Assembly (NCBI RefSeq): GCF_017310035.1 | Contig: NZ_CP022296.1 | Span: 2,356,001-2,420,000, forward strand | DNA length: 64,000 nucleotides | Source: Nocardioides sp. S5 | Lineage (GTDB): Bacteria > Actinomycetota > Actinomycetes > Propionibacteriales > Nocardioidaceae | Reading direction: 5' to 3' | In this document: in pieces, positions 31,872-43,167 of the stretch | Numbering within the stretch: position 1 is the stretch's first letter | How the letters are laid out: every line of letters starts with the position of its first letter | Position numbers and translations under genes: made by a program | The notes under the pieces: generated by a model | What the model was told of the DNA's origin: nothing | The model's input: only the letters and a program-made list of their open reading frames with translations | Databases searched by the model: none

Positions 31872-33075
31872 ACGTGTCGAGCAGCAGCCCCAGCGCCACC
31901 AGCTGGGTGAGCGCCACGACGACGACCAGTGCCACCAGCGAGCGCTCGTAGAGCCAGCCCGCGCCCACCCCGCCGACGATGGCCAGGAGCCCCTGGATCC
32001 CCGCGAAGACGCCGTACGCCGTCGCGCGGCGCGGCGCCTCGACCAGGTCGGCCACCACGGCCTTGACCGTCGAGTCCTGCACGCCCTGGGCGATGCCCCA
32101 CGCGAGGACGCCCGCGAGCACCGCCGCCAGCGCCGAGCCGAGCGCCAGGGCGGGGACCAGGGCCACGAGAAACGGCACGAGGAGCAGCACGCGGGGGCCA
32201 GCACGGTCGTACACCGCGCCGACGACCAGTGCCGCGACGGCCTCGACCCCCATCGCGGCGGCGTAGAGGACCGGGACGGCGGCGACCGGCACGAGCCCCT
32301 CCACCGTCAGGTGGTAGCCGATGATGCCGAAGGTGACGAGCGCCCCGGTCGTCAAGGACGCGGCGACGGCATAGCGGAAGAAGTCGCCCGAGAGACCGGC
32401 CCCGACGGCCTCGGCCCACCACCCTCGTCGCTCGCCGGCGCCCGGACGCGGTGGGGCGGGCGCGACGTCGTACACCCCCGGGTCCGGCACCCGACGCCTC
32501 AGCGCCAGGAGCAGGACCATCGCGATCGCCCCCGGCACGGCGAGGACCGCCATCCCCGCCCAGAGCGAGCTGATGGCCACCACGCCCGCGACCACCAGGG
32601 GACCGGCGAACGCGCCGACCTGGTCGAGCGCCTTGTGGACGCCGAACCCGCGTCCGCGGCCGACCCCGCTCGCCGCCTGCGCCAGCAGCGCCGACTTCGA
32701 GGGCGAGCGGACGGCCTTGCCGAAGCGTTCGAGCAGGATCATGGTCGTGGCGAAGCCGAGTCCGGCAACGCCGAGCCGTGGGGCTATCGCGAGCAGCGGC
32801 ACGCAGATCGCGGTCAGCCCGTAGCCGACGATCGTCAGCGTCCAGTAGCGCCTGGTGCGGTCCGCGATCGGGCCGAAGGCCAGCCGCAGCACGAGCGCCA
32901 CCGCCTCGCCCGCCCCCGTGACGAGCCCGACGACGACCGCCGAGGCCCCCAGCGCCGCCAGCAGCGGTCCGTAGACCGAGCGGGCGCCCTCGTAGACCAT
33001 GTCGGCGGCCAGGCTGACGAAGCCGAACCACCACACCACACGCCAGGCCGTCGGGGACGGAGGCGTCACAGCCAC
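31837..33075 (-). CDS. MFS transporter
   Basis: 412 residues with about 12 hydrophobic segments. Motif A-like sequence LRLAFGPIADRTRRYW follows the second helix, and a central charged loop (about 195-225) splits the two halves. Substrate unknown; such exporters are often assigned to drugs. The start overlaps the corA stop; GTG 33075 has GAAG nearby, and GTG 33069 (GTGA overlap) is an alternative. It is probably co-transcribed with corA. Confidence 0.85.
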   Translation of the reverse strand: MAVTPPSPTAWRVVWWFGFVSLAADMVYEGARSVYGPLLAALGASAVVVGLVTGAGEAVALVLRLAFGPIADRTRRYWTLTIVGYGLTAICVPLLAIAPRLGVAGLGFATTMILLERFGKAVRSPSKSALLAQAASGVGRGRGFGVHKALDQVGAFAGPLVVAGVVAISSLWAGMAVLAVPGAIAMVLLLALRRRVPDPGVYDVAPAPPRPGAGERRGWWAEAVGAGLSGDFFRYAVAASLTTGALVTFGIIGYHLTVEGLVPVAAVPVLYAAAMGVEAVAALVVGAVYDRAGPRVLLLVPFLVALVPALALGSALAAVLAGVLAWGIAQGVQDSTVKAVVADLVEAPRRATAYGVFAGIQGLLAIVGGVGAGWLYERSLVALVVVVALTQLVALGLLLDTFRRSARLHRAG

Positions 33076-34067
33076 CCGGACTTCTTGAACAGCGCGAACA
33101 GCCCGGCCGCGACCCCGGCCATCAGCGCCATCGCGAAGGGGTAGCCGTAGGTCCAGTGCAGCTCGGGCATGTGGTCGAAGTTCATGCCGTAGATCCCGGC
33201 GATCAGCGTCGGCACCACGACGAGGGCGGCGCCCGCGGAGATCTTGCGCATGTCCTCGTTCTGCTGCACCGAGATCCGTGCCAGGTGGCCGTCGAAGGCC
33301 GTCGACAGCAGGATGTCGAGGCTGTCGATCACCTCCGAGACCCGCTGGAGGTGGTCGGAGACGTCACGGAAGTAGGTCGCGGTCTCGGCCGTGATCGGGA
33401 TGGGCGTGCGGATCGTCGGCACGGTGTCGGAGTGCATCGAGAACTTCCGCATCGGCTCGCGCAGCGGTCCCACCGCGCGACGCACCTCGGCGATCTCGCG
33501 CTTGAGGACGTAGATGCGGGTCGAGTCGTCGGTGCGGGCGGGGGAGAAGACCGACTCCTCCACCTCGTCGACGTCCTCCTCGAGGGCGGCGCCGACGCGC
33601 TCGTACTCGTCGACGACGCGGTCGCAGATGGCGTACATGACCCCCATCGGGCCGTGCTCGAGCACCTGCGCGCGCTCCTCGAGGTCCTTGCGGGAGTCGG
33701 CGAGGTCGATGCCCTCGCCGTGGCGCACGGTCACCACGAAGTCGGCGCCGACGAACATGTTGATCTCGCCGGTCTCGACCGCGTCCTCCTCGTCGACGTA
33801 CCAGAGCGTCTTGAGGACCAGGAAGAGCGTGTCGCCGTAGTGCTCGAGCTTCGGGCGCTGGTGGGAGTCGCCGGCGTCCTCGACCGCGAGCGGGTGCAGG
33901 TCGAAGGTGTCCGCGATGAGCTGGAGCTCGTCGGGGCTCGGGTCGTGGATGCCGATCCACTGGAAGTCGCCGGGCGCGCACGGGACGCGCGCGTGGCCCA
34001 GGCTCTGGTCGCCCTCGCCGAGGGGCACCCGCTTGCCCCGGTGGTAGAGGGCGTTGTCCACGATCAC
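33066..34067 (-). CDS. corA: CorA family magnesium/cobalt transporter
   Basis: 333 residues. A large cytoplasmic acidic N-terminal domain is followed by two C-terminal helices. The signature GMN (IYGMNFDHMPEL, near residue 293) lies at the end of the pore helix, and the tail is basic (FKKSGWL). It moves divalent cations across the membrane. GTG 34067 follows TAGCCT with a 6-nt gap, so the mRNA may be leaderless. The MFS gene overlaps its end. Confidence 0.94.
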   Translation of the reverse strand: MIVDNALYHRGKRVPLGEGDQSLGHARVPCAPGDFQWIGIHDPSPDELQLIADTFDLHPLAVEDAGDSHQRPKLEHYGDTLFLVLKTLWYVDEEDAVETGEINMFVGADFVVTVRHGEGIDLADSRKDLEERAQVLEHGPMGVMYAICDRVVDEYERVGAALEEDVDEVEESVFSPARTDDSTRIYVLKREIAEVRRAVGPLREPMRKFSMHSDTVPTIRTPIPITAETATYFRDVSDHLQRVSEVIDSLDILLSTAFDGHLARISVQQNEDMRKISAGAALVVVPTLIAGIYGMNFDHMPELHWTYGYPFAMALMAGVAAGLFALFKKSGWL

Positions 34068-34073
34068 GCGGTC

Positions 34074-34103
34074 AGGCTAGTCCTACCCCGTCTTGGCTAG
34101 GGT
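34074..34103. promoter_or_regulatory. Compact divergent promoters, corA and histidine phosphatase
   Basis: The 43 bp between the two start codons hold TAGCCT for corA (34074-34079, minus) and TAGGGT for the phosphatase (34098-34103, plus). Each lies 6-7 nt from its GTG. Each -35 zone would fall near or inside the opposite gene. Confidence 0.55.
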
Positions 34104-34110
34104 CGCTGGC

Positions 34111-34842
34111 GTGGCTACCGTCATCCTCGTCCGACACGGTCGTTCGACCGCCAACGCGACCGGCGTCCTGGCCGGACGCCTGCCCGGCGTGCACCTCGAC
34201 GACGCCGGCGTGAAGCAGGCCGTCGCGGTGGGCGAGCGGCTGGCAGGCGTACGCCTCTCCGCAGCCGTCACGAGCCCGCTCGAGCGCTGCCGCGAGACGT
34301 GCCGCGAGGTCACCCGGCCCCAGGTGACGCCGCTCCGAGCCAGCACCGACAAGCAGCTCTCCGAGTGCGACTACGGCGACTGGCAGGGCCGGGCACTGAA
34401 GGACCTGGCCAAGGAGAAGCTCTGGAAGACCGTCCAGACGCAGCCGTCGGCCGCGACCTTCCCCGGCGGGGAGTCGATGCGCGCCATGCAGGACCGCGCG
34501 GTCGCGGCGATCCGACGCCACGACGCGCGGATCTCGGCCGAGCACGGTGACGACGCGGTGTGGCTGGCCGTGAGTCACGGTGACGTCATCAAGTCGATCC
34601 TCGCCGACGCGCTGGGGACCCACCTCGACCTCTTCCAGCGCATCCACGTCGACCCGGCGTCGGTGTCGATCGTGCGCTACACCGACTCGCGCCCCTTCGT
34701 GCTCGGCACCAACACCCACGCAGGTGACCTGTCGTGGCTGACCCCGCCGAAGAAGTCCCGCCGTCGTCGCAGCAGCGACGCCGCAGTCGGCGGCGGTGCG
34801 GGCCCGCAGGCCACCCCCGAGACCCAGACAGCGACGTCCTAG
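34111..34842 (+). CDS. Histidine phosphatase family protein (MSMEG_4193-like)
   Basis: 243 residues. The phosphohistidine motif LVRHGRSTAN is at residues 6-15, the second His is in AVSHGDVIKS near 155 and TSPLERCRET near 52 completes the site. The C-terminus is a basic then Ser/Ala-rich tail. Annotated relatives are called putative phosphomutases, but the substrate is unknown. GTG 34111 is supported by TAGGGT 7 nt upstream. It heads a set with DUF3090 and a kinase-fold protein. Confidence 0.85.
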   Translation: MATVILVRHGRSTANATGVLAGRLPGVHLDDAGVKQAVAVGERLAGVRLSAAVTSPLERCRETCREVTRPQVTPLRASTDKQLSECDYGDWQGRALKDLAKEKLWKTVQTQPSAATFPGGESMRAMQDRAVAAIRRHDARISAEHGDDAVWLAVSHGDVIKSILADALGTHLDLFQRIHVDPASVSIVRYTDSRPFVLGTNTHAGDLSWLTPPKKSRRRRSSDAAVGGGAGPQATPETQTATS

Positions 34843-34852
34843 GGTGAGTGAC

Positions 34853-35437
34853 ATGCCCGTCGTGCACCGCTTCGACCCGCCCGAGCGCTTCGTCGCCGGC
34901 ACCGTTGGCGAGCCCGGCCAGCGCACCTTCTTCCTCCAGGCCCGCGAGGGCACCCGGCTGGTCAGCGTGTCGCTGGAGAAGCAGCAGGTGGCGGCTCTCG
35001 CCGAGCGCATCGACCAGCTCCTCGACGAGCTCATGCGCGCGGCCGGCGGCGAGCTCCTGATCCCCGCGATCGCCCCGCGCGACATGGTGGACGGCCAGCC
35101 GCTGGAGCAGCCGATCGAGGAGGAGTTCCGCGCCGGCACCATGACGCTCTCGTGGGACGGCACCGACGAGCGCGTGGTCATCGAGGTGTTCCCCTTCACC
35201 GAGGCCGCCGTCGTGTCGCCCGAGCAGCTCCAGGAGGACCTCGAGGACCTGCTCGAGCCGGAGCCGGAGGAGATCTTCCTCGTCCGCATCACCGCCGCTG
35301 CCGCCCGTTCCTTCGTCGAGCGGTCCCGCTCGGTGATCGGCGCGGGCCGGCCGGACTGCCCGTTCTGCGGCGAGCCCGTGGACCCCGACGGCCACCTGTG
35401 CGTGCGCGCCAACGGCTTCCGGCGCCGTGACCCCTGA
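34853..35437 (+). CDS. DUF3090 protein with C-terminal zinc-ribbon-like motif
   Basis: 194 residues. The family start HRFDPPERFVAGTVGEPGQR and the FFLQAREG strand are clear. The C-terminus has CPFCGEPVDPDGHLC, whose cysteines and histidine may bind zinc. Function unknown. ATG 34853 is chosen because TAGGGT (34840-34845) ends 7 nt before it; an in-frame GTG at 34844 would lie in the promoter. The gene overlaps the kinase-fold gene by 11 nt. Confidence 0.82.
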   Translation: MPVVHRFDPPERFVAGTVGEPGQRTFFLQAREGTRLVSVSLEKQQVAALAERIDQLLDELMRAAGGELLIPAIAPRDMVDGQPLEQPIEEEFRAGTMTLSWDGTDERVVIEVFPFTEAAVVSPEQLQEDLEDLLEPEPEEIFLVRITAAAARSFVERSRSVIGAGRPDCPFCGEPVDPDGHLCVRANGFRRRDP

Positions 35438-36203
35438 CCTTCCCGAGGGCTTCCCGACCGGGGAGCTGACGCTCCACGGGCGCGTCCTGCCGGCCTCCAA
35501 CGCGACCTTCGTCGGTGAGCTCGGCGGGGTGCGCGTGGTCTACAAGCCGGTCGCGGGGGAGCGACCCCTGTGGGACTTCCCCGACCACACCCTGGCCGGG
35601 CGTGAGGTGGCGTCGTACGCCGTCTCCGAGGCGCTCGGCTGGGACATCGTGCCGCCCACGGTCCTCGGCGACGGCCCGCACGGGCCCGGCATGGTGCAGC
35701 TGTGGCGCGAGGAGGACGAGGACCAGGCGCCGGTGGACATCGTCGCCGAGGGCGAGCTGCCCCCGGGCTACCGCCACGTCTTCGACGGCCTCGACGCCCA
35801 CGACCAGCCCGTCGCGCTGGTCCACGAGGACACTCCCGCGCTGCGGCGGATGGCGCTCTTCGACGTGGTGGTCAACAACGCCGACCGCAAGGGTGGCCAC
35901 GTCCTGCCGATGCCCGACGGCCACCGCCACGGCGTGGACCACGGGCTGACCTTCCACCTCGAGCACAAGCTGCGCACGGTGCTGTGGGGCTGGGTGGGCG
36001 AGCCGATCACCGACGACGAGGCCTCCGGGCTCCGGCGCCTCGCCGCCGCGCTCGAGGGACCGCTCGGCACCACGCTCACCGACCTGCTGGCCGAGGCCGA
36101 GGTGGCGATGACCGTGGCGCGCGTCGAGCGGATGCTGGCGCGTGGCGAGTTCCCGGGTCCCGCCACCTCGTCGTACCCCGTCATCCCCTGGCCGCCGTTC
36201 TGA
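35427..36203 (+). CDS. SCO1664-like protein with PI3/4-kinase or HipA-like fold
   Basis: 258 residues. Kinase-like elements are visible: a possible ATP Lys in VVYKPVAGERPLW (near 37), a catalytic-loop-like VVVNNADRKGGH (near 150) and a metal-binding VDHGLTF (near 171). These match the order of PI3/4-kinase or HipA-like kinases. The substrate, protein or small molecule, is unknown. It overlaps DUF3090 and is followed by mshC after a REP-like element. Confidence 0.75.
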   Translation: MTPDLPEGFPTGELTLHGRVLPASNATFVGELGGVRVVYKPVAGERPLWDFPDHTLAGREVASYAVSEALGWDIVPPTVLGDGPHGPGMVQLWREEDEDQAPVDIVAEGELPPGYRHVFDGLDAHDQPVALVHEDTPALRRMALFDVVVNNADRKGGHVLPMPDGHRHGVDHGLTFHLEHKLRTVLWGWVGEPITDDEASGLRRLAAALEGPLGTTLTDLLAEAEVAMTVARVERMLARGEFPGPATSSYPVIPWPPF

Positions 36204-36250
36204 GACCGGCAGCGTCGACCGAGGCACGAGCCGGCGGCGTGGGCCGGGCC

Positions 36251-36310
36251 AGATCGAGTAGCCCCGCGGCTGAGGAACGAAGCCGCGCAAGGGCCCATCG
36301 AGATCGAGAC
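36251..36310. repeat. REP-like palindromic element
   Basis: AGATCGAGTAGCCC at the left and GGGCCCATCGAGATC at the right flank an inner stem CGCGGCT (36265-36271) / AGCCGCG (36281-36287) with a 9-nt loop. ATCGAG flanks with GC-rich cores are typical of dispersed extragenic palindromes in related actinobacteria. Only one copy is seen here. Confidence 0.4.
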
Positions 36311-36359
36311 GCGCCCCGTGGCCACGAGACCTTCACGACCGGCCGATAGGCTGCCAGCC

Positions 36360-37598
36360 ATGCGTGCCTGGTCGTCCCCCGACGTTCCCCGACTGCCCGT
36401 GACGGGCCCGGTGGTTCGCGTGCACGACACCGCCGCCGGCTCCCTCGTCGAGACCCGTCCCGAGGGCCCGGCCCGCCTCTACGTCTGCGGCATCACGCCC
36501 TACGACGCGACCCACATGGGCCACGCCGCGACCTACGTCGGCTTCGACCTGCTCCACCGCGCGTGGCGCAACGCCGGCCACGACGTGACCTACGTCCAGA
36601 ACGTCACCGACGTGGACGACCCGCTGCTCGAGCGGGCCGCGAAGGTCAAGGTCGACTGGGTCGAGCTGGCCGAGCGCGAGACGCAGCTCTTCCGCGACGA
36701 CATGGAGGCCCTGCGCGTCCTGCCGCCGGCGCACTACATCGGCGCCGTCGAGTCGATCCCGCAGGTGATCACGCTCATCGAGCGCCTCGACCAGGCGGGT
36801 GCGGTCTACCGCGTCGACGACGACCTCTACTTCTCCGTGACCGCCGACGCGGACTTCGGGTCGGTCTCACACATGGACCGCGAGACCATGCTGCAGATCT
36901 TCGCCGAGCGAGGCGGCGACCCTGACCGCGCAGGCAAGAAGGACCCGCTGGACTGCCTGCTGTGGCGTGCCGAGCGTCCGGGCGAGCCCGCGTGGGACAG
37001 CCCGTGGGGTCCGGGGCGTCCCGGCTGGCACATCGAGTGCACCGCGATCGCCCTCGACCACCTCGGCACCGCCTTCGACGTCCAGGGGGGTGGGAGCGAC
37101 CTGGTCTTCCCGCACCACGAGATGTCGGCCGGCCACGGCCAGGTCGCGCACCCCGGCGAGCGGTTCGCGCAGGCGTACGCCCACGCCGGCATGGTCGCCT
37201 ACGACGGCGAGAAGATGTCGAAGTCCAAGGGCAACCTCGTCTTCGTGTCCGCGCTGCGGATGAGCGAGGTCGACCCGATGGCCATCCGGCTCGTGCTGCT
37301 GCGCCACCACTACCGCAGTGACTGGGAGTGGACCGACGACCAGCTGTGGGACGCCGTCGACACCCTCGCCACCTGGCGGCGTGCGCTGGCCCTGGGCGCG
37401 GGCGCGCAAGCCGCTCCGGTCGTGGATCGCGTCCTCTCCGCTCTCGCCGACGACCTCGACGCCCCCACCGCGGTGGCGGCCGTCCAGGAGTGGGTCGAGG
37501 CCACCCTCGGCACCACCGGGCTCGCCGAGACCTCCGACCGTGAGGCGGCCGCGACCATCCACCGGCTCCTCGACGCGGCGCTGGGCCTCTCGCTCTGA
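36360..37598 (+). CDS. mshC: Cysteine:1D-myo-inosityl 2-amino-2-deoxy-alpha-D-glucopyranoside ligase (mycothiol ligase)
   Basis: 412 residues, homologous to class I cysteinyl-tRNA synthetase but shortened. It joins cysteine to GlcN-Ins in mycothiol synthesis. The HIGH-like motif is THMGHA, the KMSKS motif is [10 protein letters not shown], and zinc ligands include the Cys of VCGITPYD and the HIECTAIAL motif. There is no anticodon domain. TAGGCT (36347-36352) ends 7 nt before ATG 36360, so a leaderless start is likely. Confidence 0.95.
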   Translation: MRAWSSPDVPRLPVTGPVVRVHDTAAGSLVETRPEGPARLYVCGITPYDATHMGHAATYVGFDLLHRAWRNAGHDVTYVQNVTDVDDPLLERAAKVKVDWVELAERETQLFRDDMEALRVLPPAHYIGAVESIPQVITLIERLDQAGAVYRVDDDLYFSVTADADFGSVSHMDRETMLQIFAERGGDPDRAGKKDPLDCLLWRAERPGEPAWDSPWGPGRPGWHIECTAIALDHLGTAFDVQGGGSDLVFPHHEMSAGHGQVAHPGERFAQAYAHAGMVAYDGEKMSKSKGNLVFVSALRMSEVDPMAIRLVLLRHHYRSDWEWTDDQLWDAVDTLATWRRALALGAGAQAAPVVDRVLSALADDLDAPTAVAAVQEWVEATLGTTGLAETSDREAAATIHRLLDAALGLSL

Positions 37599-37605
37599 CG
37601 TACGC

Positions 37606-37678
37606 CTCCCGCTCGGGCGGTGCGTGAGACACCTTCCGAGGCGAAGGAACCTGCGTCACCCACCGCTCGAGGCGGGAG
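37606..37678. terminator. Long multi-part stem between mshC and the PAC2 gene
   Basis: CTCCCGC (37606-37612) pairs with GCGGGAG (37672-37678). Inside it GCGGTG (37617-37622) pairs with CACCGC (37661-37666), GTGA with TCAC, and CCTTC (37632-37636) with GAAGG (37643-37647). It fills the gap between two convergent genes, so a bidirectional terminator is likely. Confidence 0.45.
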
Positions 37679-37679
37679 C

Positions 37680-38525
37680 TCAGTCGGTGTCGCGACGCTT
37701 GAGGTAGCGCTCGAACTCCCGGGCGATCGCCTCGCCGCTGGCCTCGGGGAGCTCGGCGGTGTCGCGGGTCTCCTCGAGCGCGCGGACGTAGTCGGCCACG
37801 TCCTCGTCCTCAGCCGCGAGCTCGTCGACACCGCGTTCCCAGGCCTTGGCGTCCTCGACGAGGTCGCCGAGGGGCATCGGAGCCTCCAGCAGCTCCTCGA
37901 GCTGGCCGAGCAGCGCGAGGGTGGCCTTGGGGCAGGGCGGCTGGGCGACGTAGTGGGGGACCGCGGCCCAGTAGGACACGGCCGGGATGTCGAGCTGGCT
38001 GCACGCGTCGTTGAAGACGCCGACGATCCCGGTGGGGCCCTCGTAGCTCGACTGCTCGACGTTGAGCCGGTCGACCAGCTCGGGCTCGGTCGCGGTGCCG
38101 CTGACGGGGATCGGACGCGTGTGGGGGCTGTCGGCGAGCAGTGCACCGAGGGTGACCACGAGCTCGGCGCCGAGGTCGTCGCAGGCGGCGAGCAGCTCGG
38201 CGCAGAACTGGCGCCACTTCATGTTGGGCTCGATGCCGCGCACGAGGATGACGTCGCGGTCCAGCTCGGCCGGGCGGGCGACCGCGATGCGGGTCGTGGG
38301 CCAGGTGAGCCGGCGGTGACCGTTGTGGTCGGTGGCGATGATCGGGCGGTTGACCTGGAAGTCGTAGAACTCCTCGGGGTCGATCGCCCCGATGACCTCG
38401 GCCTTCCACTCCTCGATGAGGTGGTCGACCAGACCGGACGCCGCGTCGGCCGCGTCGTTCCACCCCTCGAAGGCGGCGATCACCACGGGGGAGACCAGGT
38501 CCTGCACGTCGTCGAACTCGATCAC
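37680..38525 (-). CDS. PAC2 family protein
   Basis: 281 residues. The PAC2 (proteasome assembly chaperone 2) fold is indicated by PVVIAAFEGWNDAADAAS at the start, EFYDFQVNRP and the GVFNDACSQLDIPAVSYWAAVPHY segment. The last 70 residues are acidic and helical. The bacterial role is unclear; no direct link to the proteasome genes 12 kb away can be claimed. TAGGCT (38532-38537) ends 6 nt before GTG 38525. Confidence 0.85.
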   Translation of the reverse strand: MIEFDDVQDLVSPVVIAAFEGWNDAADAASGLVDHLIEEWKAEVIGAIDPEEFYDFQVNRPIIATDHNGHRRLTWPTTRIAVARPAELDRDVILVRGIEPNMKWRQFCAELLAACDDLGAELVVTLGALLADSPHTRPIPVSGTATEPELVDRLNVEQSSYEGPTGIVGVFNDACSQLDIPAVSYWAAVPHYVAQPPCPKATLALLGQLEELLEAPMPLGDLVEDAKAWERGVDELAAEDEDVADYVRALEETRDTAELPEASGEAIAREFERYLKRRDTD

Positions 38526-38630
38526 CGCCCCAGCCTAGGGCGCGCCGCCCAGCCTGCCGTCGTGATTTCGCCGGCCGTGTCGCCGAGTGCCACCATGTGG
38601 GAACACCGTCCGCGTGTCGGACGACCTTCC

Positions 38631-38636
38631 TAGGCT
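38631..38636 (+). promoter_or_regulatory. Candidate -10 of metH
   Basis: TAGGCT lies 30 nt before the GTG of metH, which has its own ribosome-binding site (AGGAAGG). The 141-bp interval from the PAC2 gene contains no recognisable cobalamin riboswitch. Confidence 0.4.
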
Positions 38637-38666
38637 GGTCGTTCGCCGGCAAGAGGAAGGCTCCAC

Positions 38667-42407
<3,741 letters not shown>

Positions 42408-42412
42408 GTCAC

Positions 42413-43084
42413 GTGGAGGCTGTGCTCTGGGACATGGACGGGACCCTCGTCGACACCGAGCCCTACTGGGTCGAGACCGAGTTCGCGATGGCCGCGAAGT
42501 ACGGCGGCGCCTGGTCGCACGAGCACGCCATGAACCTCGTCGGCAACGCGCTCCTGGACTCGGCGGACTACATCCGCGCGCACATGGGCATCGACCGCAC
42601 CCGCGAGGAGATCGTCGACGAGCTCCTGGACGGTGTCGTCGCGCGGGTCGAGGAGAGCGTGCCGTGGCGTCCCGGTGCGCAGGAGCTCCTGGCGGACCTC
42701 GTGCGCCGCGGTGTGCCGTGCGCGCTGGTGACGATGTCGTGGCAGCGCTTCGTCGACCCGATCCTCGCCCAGCTGCCGGCGGGCACGTTCGCCAGCGTCG
42801 TGACCGGCGACCGGGTGGAGCACGGCAAGCCGCATCCCGAGCCCTACCTCAAGGCTGCGGCCGACCTGGGCCTGGCGCCCGAGGACTGCGTGGCCATCGA
42901 GGACTCCAACACCGGGGCGACGTCCGCGGCTGCGGCCGGCTGCACCGTCGTCTGCGTCCCCAACCACGTCCCGATGCAGGAGGGGGAGCGCAGGGTCTTC
43001 GTCGAGACGCTGGACGGCCTGGACACCGATTCCCTCGCTGCAGCGGCCGACCGACCCGTCAAGGCAGCCGTGACACGACCGTGA
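42413..43084 (+). CDS. HAD family phosphatase
   Basis: 223 residues. Motif I is LWDMDGTLVDTEP (nucleophile and acid Asp), motif II is ALVTMS, motif III Lys lies in HGKPHPEPYL, and motif IV is AIEDSNTG. A helical cap sits between motif I and II. Such enzymes act on sugar phosphates or similar; the substrate is unknown. The GTG lies 5 nt after metH, so they are probably one operon. Confidence 0.9.
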   Translation: MEAVLWDMDGTLVDTEPYWVETEFAMAAKYGGAWSHEHAMNLVGNALLDSADYIRAHMGIDRTREEIVDELLDGVVARVEESVPWRPGAQELLADLVRRGVPCALVTMSWQRFVDPILAQLPAGTFASVVTGDRVEHGKPHPEPYLKAAADLGLAPEDCVAIEDSNTGATSAAAAGCTVVCVPNHVPMQEGERRVFVETLDGLDTDSLAAAADRPVKAAVTRP

Positions 43085-43108
43085 CCCTGGCGGTGTGGCC
43101 CGGGTCAC
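43081..43108 (+). terminator. Hairpin over the HAD stop codon and the transporter promoter
   Basis: GTGACCC (43081-43087), which includes the stop codon, pairs perfectly with GGGTCAC (43102-43108) across 14 nt. It may terminate the metH operon. It also covers the likely -35 zone of the transporter promoter (TAGGGT at 43120-43125), so an operator is possible. Confidence 0.45.
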
Positions 43109-43119
43109 GTCCGGCGGTC

Positions 43120-43125
43120 TAGGGT
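43120..43125 (+). promoter_or_regulatory. Candidate -10 of the peptide ABC transporter operon
   Basis: TAGGGT, giving a leader of about 35 nt with GGAAGG before ATG 43168. Confidence 0.45.
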
Positions 43126-43167
43126 TCTGCGCATCCCCAGAACGCATATCGGACGGAAGGCCCTCGG

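Noticed and set aside
38526..38666. Cobalamin riboswitch before metH
   Set aside because: Only 141 bp, no B12-box-like sequence and no multi-stem core seen.
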